Source: Pelargonium nanum (Eukaryota > Streptophyta > Magnoliopsida > Geraniales > Geraniaceae). Taken from it: a DNA stretch of 64,000 bases. Position 1 is the first letter of the stretch, and every line of letters begins with the position of its first letter. The translations under genes and the position numbers were made by a program. Below are positions 46,609 to 60,000 of this stretch, in pieces. The notes beneath the pieces were generated by a model, which saw only the letters and a program-made list of their open reading frames with translations, was not told the DNA's origin and searched no databases. Location of the stretch: positions 1 to 64,000 of the forward strand of contig JAYMTF010000042.1 of the NCBI GenBank assembly GCA_036897485.1, in the 5' to 3' direction.

Positions 46609-49600
46609 ATGTCTCACTTCGGAAGGACGGGTCCTCCGGACATCAGCGACACCTACTCTCTTCTCATCCTCAACATCAGCTTCCGTACGCTCTCTCGCTC
46701 TCTCGCTCTCTCTGGCTCAATTCGTGCATGTCTCTATCTGTGCATGTAAGGTGCGATTTACTTACTGTGCTATTTTTTTTCCTGGGAATTTTTTCAGGAA
46801 CAACCGCGGATGATTTGTTCCCGCTATTTGACAAGTACGGCAAGGTGGTGGACATCTTCATCCCCAGAGATCGAAGGTTTGTTTTTCTGTGTGTTGTTAT
46901 TTATCATCTAAAATTGTTTAATTCCATGCTTTGTTTGAAAAATAATGGTAGATTACGTGAAATTGGAATATGAGATGCTAAATCTATTTATTTAGTAGCA
47001 ATTATGTGTTTAGGATGCTCAATTAGAATACTAAGTTAAACATCTGAGCATATTTTCTGAGACCTTTAAAAATCTTTGTGAATATATATACAGTATTATT
47101 TTTGGTGTAATTAGATTGGTACATATACAGTAAATATGCATCATGTATGTATATTAAATGTTAACATGAGACTTGGTTACCTGGTACCGAGTTCTCACAT
47201 TTTATTGTTCTGTATGGGGTTTAGAACTGGTGAGTCTCGGGGCTTTGCCTTTGCGCGATACAAGTACGCAGACGAGGCACAGAGAGCAGTGGAAAGGCTA
47301 GATGGTAAGCACCGTTTGAGTGTAATATTCCAGTATTCTACTCTCTCTTTTTAATGTAACAGAGAAACTTTTGAGATTTGTGACTCATTAAATTTAACTA
47401 TATTCAGGAAGAGTGGTTGATGGTCGTGAGATAACAGTTCAGTTTGCCAAGTATGGACCAAATGCAGAAAGGATGTAAGTACTTAATATGTTCTCAAAAT
47501 TTGATGTTCTTGTAATGTTTGTAGTTTGTACTTTGTAGCCGACTCAAAGATTTGTACTCCCTATGTCCCAAAATGAGCGTCTTGGGTTCCATTTTGAGTA
47601 AAATTAAGAAGTTAGTTAGTGTTGTATATATATCCTCATGAATCCCAATGACATGTGTTGTAACAAACTCAAGGGATACACAACAAACATCCTAAAAATG
47701 GAGAGAGCACACTCATTTTTGGGACAAACATAAGACGAATAGGACACTCATTTTGGGACAGAGGGAGTAATTTCTACAATTGGTCTTGAGATTACTTTTA
47801 ACATCTATTGAGCTGTGCAAATGGTTGTATTAATCTGCATATACTGTACCTTTATTTTGTGCCATACTAAAAAGGTGTAGATGGTGAGAATTGTCTTTTG
47901 ACTCTACTGCTATTTTTCATTTTTCATGTTAGTCATAAAGGAAGGATTATTGAAGCACCTCCAAAATCAAGAAGTCGCAGTCCTCGGAGGAGGTAAGTTT
48001 TAAATTCTGACTAATTTGTAGTAGCCTATAAGTTGATCAATGTGCTCAACCTTTGTGCTATATTTTGTGGTGCTATATCCCTGGTCTGATTGTAAATGGA
48101 TTCTCAGTGTCAAAGCTGTATTGGGTAATTATCATCATAAGGGATCTCTGCTTTTTCCCTATCATTTCTGGGGAAATCACCTCTTCAGTCTTCATCTCTT
48201 ATTTTATTATCCTATTCTCTTTCTGGATATAACTGAACTGCTGACATTTTTTGAAACATAAGGCTAAAAAATGTATTTTATTTTTTGATGTTTTACAGTT
48301 AATTCAGCTGTAACTTTGTTGTTCATTGGTCCTTTTCAGCCCCATAAATAGTAGTAAATTGGGTGATGATAGATTAACGACCTGTTTTGCAAACCATCTG
48401 AAATGGTTAGAAACTTTTAGCCATGTATTAATATCCATATTTATGCTCACAGAAAGTTGTAATCTCTTTTTAGTAATCTTTAAATTTGTATATCATTCAA
48501 ACGAAACCTTGTACTCCACTGATGAGCAGTATACAGGAGCTCTTGATTTGTTTTAAGGGATAAATTTGTTACTTTCTGCATATTGAATTGCTTTTTCCGA
48601 CAATTTTTGAAACCCCCCGGAGTTTTCTCTGTATCGGATGCTTAATTTTTTGACTTGTTAATTTGCTTCTGAAGATGTTCTGAGGGTGCCACGTGTAGGT
48701 TCAGCCACTTTGAAGGCTTGACTGGGTTCATGAGCTTGGTGATATTTGTAGTTCTTAAAATGTACCTGATAGATTGGTGCTGCTGGGGAAATGGGAGATG
48801 TCTCTTATGCCCAAATAACACTGCAGTGGAAGAAACTGTTTTCTGAACTTGATGATTTATCCCAGCGAAATTTGTTTCTGCACTTCATTCTGAAACTAGC
48901 TTAACGAGTTGAACACGTGTTTCTGTTGTGAGTTTCTTTAATCTAATGAATGCTGAAGGGATTACCTTGGAAATCTTTATGAACAATCCTTATAAATCTT
49001 TTTTGAGGTTGTTCTCCAAGCCATTCTGTGACACTGTTCATTACTCGTTTTAGGTACCGAGATGATTACAGGGACAGGGATTACAGGAGGAGGAGTCGCA
49101 GTAGAAGTTGGGATAGGTATGATCGTGACAGGGATCGTGGTCGGTACAGGGATAATCACCGTCGAAGTAGGAGCCGCAGTGCCAGTCCAGATCGCTATAG
49201 AAGCCGGGGTAGAGGCCGATATGATGATGAGCGATATAGTCGGAGTCGATCAATTGATAGGTTATAAATTAGAGCATTGTCATCATTTGCTTCTTCAGCT
49301 GTTTTCATTACTATTGTTGTCACTGCTGCTTTGCTTCTGCCCTTTGTGATACTAAACATATTTCACACGACAGTTCCTCCCCTGTTCGGCGTAGCCCTAC
49401 TCCTCGGAGGAGTCCATCGCCACGCAGGACTCCTGAGGGCGAAAGTCCAGACAGACGCAGCCATAAGAAACTGTCCCCAACTGCTCGGAGTGTTTCACCA
49501 CAAGGTGGACCTGCTGGTTCTCGAAGCCGATCCCCTAGTAAATCCAACGTTGATGTGAGGCATTTCCCTTGATGTTTCTCTATCTGTATATGTTGAAGTC

Positions 49601-49649
49601 AATAGTGAGACTATTCAACTCATATTTTATCTTAAATTTTGCAGGACTG
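46609..49649 (+). CDS. SC35: SR splicing factor SC35
   Basis: A nuclear pre-mRNA splicing factor (SRSF2 type). Eight coding exons: 46609-46684, 46798-46876, 47225-47304, 47408-47474, 47933-47992, 49054-49260, 49374-49554, 49644-49649. They sum to 756 bases, 251 residues. It begins 'MSHFGRTGPPDISDTYSLL', almost as in Arabidopsis SC35. One RRM spans about residues 15-93, with RNP1 'SRGFAFARY' and RNP2 'SLLILNI'. 'RVVDGREITVQFAKYGPNAER' follows. From about 105 to the end is an Arg/Ser region with many 'SRSRS', 'RDRD' and 'SPRR' units. Intron 5 (47993-49053) is the longest, as in many plant SR genes whose long intron supports alternative splicing. Keeping intron 6 would add a stop at once and shorten the RS domain. 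The last exon holds only 'D' and the stop. Confidence 0.95.
47557..47767. mobile_element. Stowaway (Tc1/mariner) MITE in SC35 intron 4
   Basis: Ends 'ctccctatgtcccaaaatga' and the inverse 'tcattttgggacagagggag' are typical Stowaway termini. It is flanked by TA on both sides (47555-47556, 47768-47769), the usual target duplication. 211 bp, non-coding. A relative lies at 57267-57509. Confidence 0.85.
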
Positions 49650-50565
49650 AGGGGTTGCATATCGGAACAAACTTGTGAAACATACCGAGTAGTGTATTTG
49701 ATATTGGCTCTGTGTTGAGTACTGTCTGAATTGTGCATGTTCTGATAAATGTTCTTATTAGCATTCTTAGCTCTAATATTGGTAGTATATTATGCCAAAC
49801 CCAGCACTATATCTAATTGGGGCAGTGTGCTCTTTTGCGGTAAGGAAATTTACTCTTTGTTGACTATTCTGTGTTACAACTTAGCCTTTGGCACCTCGTC
49901 TTTCTGGATATGCTTGGTCGTTAAATTTTTCCGTACTTAAGTTTATAGCAGTTCTATTCATCATGAACCAGAACCACCATTTCTTGGGTTTTATAGTTGT
50001 GTAGGGGAGGGATGGCTGTTGATGCTGGTCATGACTCGTCCGTTTTTTTTTTCGGTTGTTAACTACATGAGACATAGCAATCGATGGGTGAAAATCTAGT
50101 AGCATACTAATAACAAGAATGATAAAAAACAACTTACATTATTAGTTTGAGGATAAAATGTCAATCATATCCCTCCGCACAGTTCAATTTAGTCATTGTC
50201 ATCGGTTATACTTGGACAATGTCAATTCATTCAAGGCAAAGTTAATGTTATAACAACAATATGTACAAAATTGACTCCAAGTTAATGTTAAATGACAGTA
50301 TCAATAACTTAAACAATTCAAGGACCTCAATGGACTTTTTATCCTTAATTTGTAGATGCTAGTATGAAAGTCTGGAATCAATACTATTGCTTCAACACAG
50401 CCGTTTCCAATATTACACTTAGTACACAATCTAAATGCAAGTAATCAAAATTTTCAACTGAAATTACACTGGCATAAGAACCTTAATTGGTTATCTCTAT
50501 AATTTCCTGTTGTTACAATTTGTAGTCTATACAAAGTGCAAAAGTGATACTGCAGACCTAAACTT
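49650..50565. other. Convergent 3' spacer between SC35 and the CD2BP2-like gene
   Basis: Holds the two 3'UTRs and AT-rich spacer. No gene or clear repeat. Confidence 0.5.
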
Positions 50566-53500
50566 TCAGCTCTCGTTGGATGCAACCTCGTCATATGTTC
50601 CTGTCGCCTCATTGTAAGAGTACCTAGACAACAAGAACAAAACAGTAAGAAAGAAGCTGATGTCAAATGCTGTCATGGAACAGTGTCGATGCGAGGAAAA
50701 AAAAAATCTCACACTTCAAGGCTTTATCTGTCACCGCTAAATAATTGATATCCATGTATGTACTATTGGTAGCACAAAAATTAGCTATTTGTAGAATTGT
50801 ATTTTGCAAGGCATCCCCTAAATATGATTCATGAGTCTTTGAACTTCAAACCATGCACAATTCTCTAAAATCATAAAGTTCCCAGCTGGCACCTTAGATC
50901 ATTCGTAAATGTTTCCTTGACAAAAGAGGTCCTTAAGATATAAATTTTATTTTATGAAACCACGAACGGAGAAGGTCATACAGATATTAATTCAAATAGG
51001 ACTAGACCACATTATTAAGATAAACCAATAAGATCTCTAACTTATAAGCTAAAGGATTTAAGTGGACTTTATGCCATTGGAAAAATTACCAAGCTTCTTT
51101 CTCTATACTATCACAGGCGCAATCATAAATGTGTTGTGTTTAAGTAGTCAAACCCTTGAATATAGACTAGTCCTGAGACCACTAATACTTATAAATTTGA
51201 AAGCAATCCAATGAAGAAAATTAAGTTTAGAAAGAAAGAAAATTGCGCTACCATTGGCCTGATGCTGCAGAGCAATATAGCCCTGTAGAGGGGTCGTAAT
51301 AATAACCCAAACTGCTGCTGTAGTAGTACCTGAAAGAATGAAAATATTATGTTGTTATTGAATAGTTCATCGTGGCAAAATCCCCCAAAAATTACACAAC
51401 ACAGTAACACATAAACTGGTCATAAGTATAATATTTCATAACTCAAACTTCACTGTAGTAATATGTAAATCAAAGTAGTATAAGCAAGAAAACACAATTT
51501 CCTAGGCATTAATATTTTTAACCCTCCTGGGTGCTCAGTCACACTGTTGTTCTATCTTATTAGTAGGCCATTTTTTGTATGTTTGTAAATCCAGATATAA
51601 AGTACTGATCTAGCAGTAAATAGGTGGAATATAATAGATAACATTCACAGCTTATAAAAAAAAGATATGATGTACGTCAAAAAAATAAACTTTTCTACCA
51701 CCAACCAGGCAACCACTAAAATTTAAAAAAAAAATAACAAAAAGAAAAACACATGAAATTCTAAGCAAGAAATAATATAAACTGCAACAAACAAAAACTC
51801 AGAGAGTCTACAAGCTAATTATAAGAGCTTTCCCCAAAGGGACATGCCAAGTATTTGAATACCTTATCCAAAACAATAAAGAAACCACCATAGAGACAGT
51901 ATAGACAAGGAACAATCGAAATAAGACCAAAAGGATTAGCTAGACATGCATCTATGGCCATTTCCAAGTACAAAATGAATGGCAAAGTAAGATTGCTAGA
52001 GAAGCGCAAAAGTAATTCCTGATTAAGAGAGAGAGAGAGAGAGAGAGAGAAATACCCAGAAGACTCGTCATAGACATAGTCGTTTTGCAAAGCTCCGGCT
52101 GTACATCAAGTAATTAAGAGAAATAAGAAAAACCAGACCAGGCAATATATGGGCAAAGTTCCAAAATAAAAAGAAATGTAGTCGCAAAATGCAATCAGAA
52201 ACCAAACTTACTCTCAGAATCTGCATTAATAGCATTTGGTGCTGAAAGATTGTCTCCATTAGATGTGGGGCCAGTAACCAAATTACTGCCATCAGATGAT
52301 TTATCAGTAGCAGGTACATCATCTTCTGCGAACATATCAAACTCATCATCATTGCTTGGGGCTTGTGCGGCAGATACATCTGGATTTGAGGAACCTGCAG
52401 AACTGTCAGGGGGTGCTGGAACTCCAGGATATGCTACCTCAGAAGGCAATCCCTTCCCAAGACTGAATTCAGAATCTCCCAGATCTGAAGTTAAGGATGC
52501 CACCTTTCCCTTTGCTCGGGCTAACTTTTCATATCCTTCTGCAAGATTCATAGACCGCATATTTAATAAATATTGACGATCAGATACCAATACTTATGTA
52601 GAAACATAAACAGAATATGATCACTCCAGAGTTCAGGAGGGGAAAGATCGTAAATAAGTCACACAATGAAGGGGGCATTATTTGGTGTAACAGTGAGATT
52701 CATGGGCTATCAAGTATGATGCACATGTTTAAGTACTGAATACAGGCACTTCATGGAAAAAATGCTGGGGTTAAGACCATGTCCAGATATCCCCTGCGCA
52801 AAACCCCCTTAGGCAGACCATAGACCAGGACAGAGTAATAGACTTTAATGGCCATTTTATCAGAAATAACAAGAAATGAAGTATACCATCGACTGCAATA
52901 GCAGCTGATGCAACACATTCATGCCCATACACGAACATTTACACATGGAAACTACACTGATGCAGGGTAATGTCATCTCGACAGCTGTCAAAAGTAAACT
53001 CCAGCAAGTAACAATGCTCCAATAGAATTTGCATAATGCAAAAACCACAACTAATTCTTATTATGGAAATTAAGATAGATGGAAACTGAAGGAAACATGG
53101 TTAGGAAAGTATGCACAAACCTGCCTCACGCTGAAAAACTTCCTGCTTTTCATGATACACATCTGCATGAAAAAAAATGAACTAATGAGTAATGTAATAA
53201 TCAGAAAATTAACAGCATTAGCTTATTTGATCTAAGTAAGACATGGACAAAAGATCTCAAATGTATTTCACAATTCAATGAATTAGGAGAGGAATAAAAC
53301 ATGCACTTAACTGTATTCACCATTCTCCATTAGCTTCACGGAGTCTTCAGTTAGCTGATCAAACTGTCGTTTCGTTTCGGGTGACATCTTCTCCTTCCTG
53401 TTACTTGTACCTTTCAGCCGTCTTAAAGCTTTTAATACCTGCCAAAGTGAAATAAACTTCATGCTAATGTGTGTAGAATCAACATTATGTTGGCTATGAG

Positions 53501-55591
53501 TGCCATTCCCAAGCAAGCACTATACAACTAACAGAAAGACAAATGAAATGACACCGCAGCTAATAAGCTAAAAGACAATCAAAACGACACCTTCGCCACC
53601 AACCAAAACAACGCGCATTACATAACTTCAGAAACACCCTACAACTACACAACGACATCTTTCTATTACTCATCAGTCATCACATGACCATTAGAAACCC
53701 TTGTGACAGTGATCAGAGAATGGTTACAAATGGAGTTCCTTAATAAGCAAACTTCTTAGTGGGAATAGAAATTTGGCCAGATAATAAAGATGTTATATCT
53801 TTCCCCAATCTTTACCCAGATTAAACAAGAAAGACAGGGCAGATTCACAAATCTGATAAAATCCTAAGATCCACAATATTACAATTGTGTATAACAAGAA
53901 CATTTATTTACAAGGTACATCTAAACCGAATTTTACATTTCAATTTAGCTATCACCGTTGGGATATTCAATTTGTAATTTTTTACTTGAAACTGTGACCA
54001 TTGACGTAGTGAAATTAATATTTCTTGTTGCACTATGTTTTAAACCACCAAAACAGAATCATTATGGATATGCATACAAAGCTCAACAATTTAGTAATTC
54101 TATTATGTAGAGAACAAATCTTAGATAGAAAATACGCGTACTGTTTCTCCTGGCTCAAGAAGGTTGGCAATGCGCCTCTTCATTGTCCCAATATCATCAG
54201 AAGAAAGGTCTTGCTCATCGTCTTCATTACTTGTCGCCACAGGCATCTTTCCAACATACTTTGGATCAATATCAACACTATCTAGCCACGCATCCTGCAA
54301 AATAAATCCACACCCATAATGAAGGGGCTCTAAATCAAGCCACACAAAAATACCTTATAGAGTAGAATGATTTACCTTGATTTCTTTATCATTGACATAT
54401 TCGACATAATTTCCATCTGCATCAAAATAGCCTTCTTCCCTCTCTTTTTCTAGGTTAAAAGGCTCTATTTGAACTCCATCTAGGTCAAAATTCTCGTTCT
54501 CCTGCCAAAAGAAAATTTAAATTATTGGTTGTCTATTAATTGGACCCAACACATCAATGTTGCAATCATTTTAACTGAAAAGATACTCTTAGATTAGGTG
54601 AGAAGTGTCCATAAAAAGAAGTACTATCAACAACAATTTCAGGGAAAGGAGAAAAGAATGGAGAAAACACCTCATAAGTAACTTCAGCAGCTGAGATGTC
54701 ACTAGCAATGCCTCTGCTATCCTCATTGAAGAGCTCAGCAGTCATTTGATTCCTGCGCTTCGCACGCTCCTTTGCAGCAACACGAGGATCTGCCACCTCG
54801 GTCACTTCCTCCACAGCTTTGATCACGCTCACCTTTTCTTCTCCTGGCTTCACCTTCTTTCCCTTGGGAAATCTAACTCTCTTTGGCCTTGAAAATGCCA
54901 GCATTAACAAACTAGTCAGTGTTGTCACTCCAGTCTTGCTCGTTAAATTGGTTTCAGAAAATGATATCTTCATATCTGAAAACGTGTCCTATTACTTACA
55001 CATACAACCAGTCACTCTAAATTCTAGAAGAAATTTAACTCTCTGTCCAAAAACAAAAATAACAAAACTACTTATTCTCCACTGAGAGAGGAAAAAAATC
55101 ATGGCTCATTCAAGCATTAGAAACTAAATGTTACAATTTTCTTTTAAGAAAACAAATCAGAAGTGTTTTCCTTGTTCAGTGAGCTTCCTAGTAGTTCCTT
55201 TACAGACATTCCTAAAATCAATAAAACATCTATAATAATTCAGCAAATGAATTGAATCTCAATCAAGCATCACTCGCTAAACATGAAGCCTATACATTTC
55301 CCAGGGAAATTTTGTTCAATATAGAACGGTGAAAATCAGGTTTGAACGCGCGATTCTCAGGTCCACAAACAATGAGAATACATCTATAAGATTAACAAGA
55401 GTATGGTAAAGGTGCAGCGTAGTTTCTCTATTAGTTTTCTCAGCATCAAAACACAAACATTCCCGAGAAAAATCAAACAGAAAGCGAAACCAGAGAAAAG
55501 GAACTTACATAGGCGGCTTGTTGGACATGTCGTTGTTATCATCTTCCACGAAAGGGCGCTTGAGGTGAGATCGCGGTGGCTTCTCGTCCAT
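50566..55591 (-). CDS. CD2BP2/U5-52K-like protein with C-terminal OCRE domain
   Basis: Ten exons: 55591-55509, 54887-54671, 54501-54376, 54294-54142, 53438-53321, 53162-53121, 52538-52212, 52098-52056, 51329-51252, 50623-50566. They sum to 1,245 bases, 414 residues. The N-terminus 'KRPFVEDDNNDMSNKPPMPKRVRFPKG' and the block 'EGYFDADGNYVEY...KDAWLDSVD' are typical of CD2BP2/Lin1 relatives, components of the U5 snRNP. The C-terminus ('YVYDESSGYYYSSSLGYYYDPSTGLY', 'GQWYSYNEATGTY') is an OCRE octamer-repeat domain; I see no GYF domain. A role in spliceosome assembly is inferred from the family. The exon ending at 53321 uses donor 'aatg|gtgaat', the least certain splice in the model. Introns contain a (GA)n run at about 52026-52050. 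Confidence 0.88.
52026..52050. repeat. (GA)n microsatellite in a CD2BP2-like intron
   Basis: A GA dinucleotide run of about 24 bases close to the splice donor of the exon ending at 52056. Confidence 0.85.
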
Positions 55592-57071
55592 TTCCTGAAG
55601 ACGCTCTCACAAGCTCCTCAATAGCTAAAATCACAGAGGAAGAGAAAAATTCCGGTTCAATTTTGCCGACTGGAACTGGAAGAAGACGAAGATGTTTCTG
55701 TACTGTTACTCTAAAGGCGTAGTAGGGATTTAAGGACAAGGCTATTCCGATGTCGGTTTGGGTTATTCCGGATTAGCTTAGAACGCTGTTTGGTTTTGCT
55801 GATGGTTTGTGATCGTGGGCCAGGCTTACTAACTGGACCGGACAAGAGTTCCATAATGGACTTGGGCCGATCTTACTTTAAAAAATTAGGATGGGCTTAC
55901 ATAACCCGAATATAATGCTAGTATATGGTAGATCTGGTCATTTGATTCGATCATGTGAGCATTTGATATTCAATTTGACTTAAAACTCGTCCGGTCCGGT
56001 CCGATTCAAATTACTTTCAAATCGGATCGAATCAAATTTGACAAATCCGTACATTTTTTTATCCATATGAATCCGATCCAATATCTGAATTGCTATCTCC
56101 AACCTATAGTGCAATTATAATCTTCTTTATTTCCCTTTTTGTCCTACCATGAATAATGTAAAACGAAGAAGAGTATTCGCGCTAGAGCCGACAATTTGGA
56201 CTTGAGTCGACAAACACCCAAAATTCAATCTGACCAACTTTTGGGTTAAGTCATATTGGCAACCCTGCATGAATTAACACATTTTATATCCAAAAGGTGA
56301 AACTCGATTCGCAACTTGAAACCTAAATGAACCCGAAGCCTTTCAGGTTGGTTTCGGGTTAGACTTAATCAACTCGATCCAAACCCAACTCAATATGGCA
56401 CCTATGAGGCTATGACTATGGGGACATGAATGTAACTAAACTCGCTTGCAGACAATTAACGATACAATTCTAAACAACTACTATTTTGAAAATAGGGGCA
56501 AAAGTGGAAGAGAGAAAAAGGAATAGTAGACATCTAAACAATTACAAACAACTATACATTTACATGTATTTCACATTTGCCAACAAACAATGCACAGCAC
56601 AAACCCTTGAAAAGCAAAATCAAAATCGCTTAGCAGATTCATGTACTACCAACCAGAAATGTAGTTTCAGAGCACAAGAAAATCATGCACCATATGATAT
56701 ATTAAATGTGCACTAGAAGTGCAACCATGAAATTATTCATGCAGCATAGATAGATATTGTATTTGTACATCAACAAGAACCAGCTCTAGCATTTCTATAC
56801 ACTGTTCAATCTCATACAATGAAAACTTCAGTGGAAAGGATGATGAAATCCAAGATAAGAGATGATACATAACAAATCCAAAATTTTGAGCAACTGGAAA
56901 AAACAAAATCGCTTTATCCTAGTCCCGAGATGGCAAAACTGTCTGTTTTCAGCATCAGAATCGTCAGTTGCTCCGGTTTTCAAAGATAGATGGTGACTGT
57001 AATAGTAGATAGATAAATGCTAATAATTATGTAGAACAACAACATTGCTTCTTCAAGGTGAATATAGAGCC
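55592..57071. other. Spacer between the CD2BP2-like and Pumilio genes
   Basis: Holds the CD2BP2-like promoter near 55600-55760 and the Pumilio 3'UTR near 57071 and below. In between (about 55900-56400) is degraded repeat DNA with 'ccggtccggtccgattcaaa' and 'agagccgacaatttgg', the latter resembling ends at 39130 and 63852. No gene is supported. Confidence 0.5.
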
Positions 57072-60000
57072 TCACTTCTTCAGAATCCTCTGCGAAAATA
57101 TCTTCTTCGCATATGGACTGTTACGTGCAACAGCTCTGTGGGCCTCGATCGCTTCTACCAAAGAATTTTGAAGAGAACCCTAATCCAAAATAAAGAATCA
57201 GTATACAACAATGTTGATATAAAAAGCTCAGATATGGGTATCTAAAACCCCATAAGCAGCTAAGTACTCCCTCCGTTCCAAAACGAGTGTCCTTGTTTCT
57301 ATTTTGAGAAAAATTAAGAAGCTAACTAGTGTGGTATGTTTACTCTTGTGTCCTCATAATCATGTATTTTAGCAAACTTAAGGGATACTGACTATCTTAC
57401 TATAAAGATGCTATTGAGAATTCATGCATACCTAACTTCCTATAAAAGGAAAGAGGACACTCATTTTGGGACAAAAATTCAAGAGAAACAGGATTTGAGA
57501 CGGAGAAAGTATTTGGTTTTGATAATTCTAAGTGTGAATGTTGATGGTCAGGATTTGTAAGTTAATAGTCCTAACGTTAAGCAGGGATGATAAGATATTG
57601 ACGAACAATCCAGGAAAAATAAAGTCCTGTGTAAGTGTACATGTTTGAAGAAGTGCTTTTGGTGGTTGATTTTTCTTGTCCACAGACAACATATCTTGAG
57701 CTATAGGGTAAAGAACTTTTTAGTTGGCTAGAGAGAATTATGATTGAGGTGTCAGAGACATACAATATATAGACGATATTAACAAAACTTTAAAAGTAAG
57801 GGAGATAATTCGCAGACCTCAGAAACTCGAAGAGCTGTTTGAATAACATAATTTGCATGAGGGTCTTGAAGTAATCGTTCAAAGTGAGAAGCAGAGAGTA
57901 ATTCATGGATGATTCTTGACCGATTCTTCTCATTGAATACCATGAGACATTTTTCAACAACATGGCTGCTGAACCTGTGTGTTGCAAGGTGAACATAATT
58001 GCCTTCAAATTGAGAAATCAAGTTTGAGGTTGCAGATGGGATTTTCAACTCTAAGATGAACTGCACAACATAATTTCTGCAAAAGAGACCACACAGCTCT
58101 GCACTTAGTAACAGAGAGAGAGAAAAAGTCCGAAAATGAAACAAAAAGCTTGAGCTGAATCAGCCAATGCTGCAAAAATATTGCACAATACTAAATGAAA
58201 TGTCATCTTTGAAGTTCTCAAAATAATTCAAGAATACAGGATTTGGTATGACATATTCGTCCCCTTTAAATGAACAGACTACAGATTATGAAAAAAATAC
58301 CTCATTGAGCAATACAACTAGTAACCAATCGAGTCAGTTTCTTAACACTCAAAACACATGCACATACACAAAGAGGAAGAGAAATGACCATATAGATGAT
58401 GGCAAAAGCAAATCATGAACCTGAAGATTAATATTTCAACGAGCCATCTATACTTTTCAGTTCCTTTTTTTAAGTGTAATCATACATGTCTTAGGAGCAT
58501 CCACTTTATGCAAAAATACAGAGACTTAGACCATATCTAGAGGGTTGGACCTTATCAAGATATCCCCTCCCAGGACTCTACTTAGGCAATAATTGATTAG
58601 CACTGGGTTATTTTAGGTGAAGAAATGGTTGAATATAAATATTAGGATCAAATTTTATTCTTCTTCCATTAAACAATCACAGAATCACTATTTTCCTCTT
58701 ACAGAGAACCGTAGTAAAAGCTCGGTCATAACTATCAACCTAGTCTCCTTCCTTAAATGTGGATGCACCAAGGCACGTTCCAAGATTACTCTAGTCAGCA
58801 AGTCTACAACCTTTCCGGTCATGAAAAAGCTTGGTCATTCAATGCAGCCAAAAGTTCAAGCATGTCTGGAACTCTAATAAGCTGAAATAACTCAAACTTG
58901 AGACAGAATTGAAATTTGAAGAATAAGTTTGATAGTGAACTCTAAATTGTTTATAACAAACACCTTAAAGCAAGTATTATTGAAGAGTAACAAGTGAATG
59001 CTAAAGAACCAACAAGAATAAGAATATTACCCGAAATTATCTTGAGCAAGTAGAAGTCCATTAGCTGATATTTCTGCAACTAAGTTTTCTCGATACTGCC
59101 CAGTCGAATGACTTATGCATCGTTGCAGAACACAGCACCCGTGTTGATGAGTTCCAATGTCAACACAAAATTTTGCAGCAGCAACAAAAATAAACTGCCA
59201 ACATTCAATGTAGGTATGATATCCTTTCCAAACATAACTATATAGACAAAGCATTATAGATGATGTGCTCTTTGTACTCAAATGCGTTCTTTATTTAATT
59301 TAGTTGACAAAAAAAATATGCGAATGAAATCATCCATACTCATGGTTCTATGAGGTGCTTAAATCATGATAGCACATTACAATTTACATAGATTGACTTT
59401 ACCATCACAGTGCAATATAAGAGATAAAACTGTTGGAGTCGTTTACAATCTTCATATTGTTTTAGATGGAGACAATTGCCCAAAATTAAATCTCTCAGCA
59501 CATCCTGCAAGAAATTGTGCATGCCCTCTCTCACATAAGTTTTTTCCGGTGATGAGATATACTAACTCAATCTTGTGCCTTATAATCTAGTATAGGATGG
59601 ATTTGAACCATGGTCTCCAGTTTGATATGGAGAGACTCTGCCTGCTCAATATATGCCACCCCTCTCATTTAAGAATCAATATAGGTTAATATGAAAACAG
59701 ATTCCAATTAAACCACATACCCATTTATCCCTTTCCCTAGATAACAGAAAGCTGATTACATGTGAAGTCAATATGATGCTAAGAAAAAGTGATTCCAGAC
59801 TTGAGTTTTGTTTTAATTTTTATGGAACTGAAAATGCTTCAAAGGATTGGTTAATTTTGGGCTGAACCGTACAAGTCAATGTGTCCAAATTATTCTGCAA
59901 GAAGGATCTCCCTGTGAAACAATGCATCACTTCAGGACTAAAGAAAAACATCATTGAACTATGAAATAAATTAACCATGCAAACAGATTTCACTTGTGTA

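Noticed and set aside
49050-49253. Open frames in other phases over the SC35 RS region
   Set aside because: They are shadows of the repetitive Arg/Ser codons; only the spliced RS frame fits the family.
59590-59670. A tRNA gene from the A and B boxes
   Set aside because: No cloverleaf or anticodon arm can be formed; a SINE fits better.
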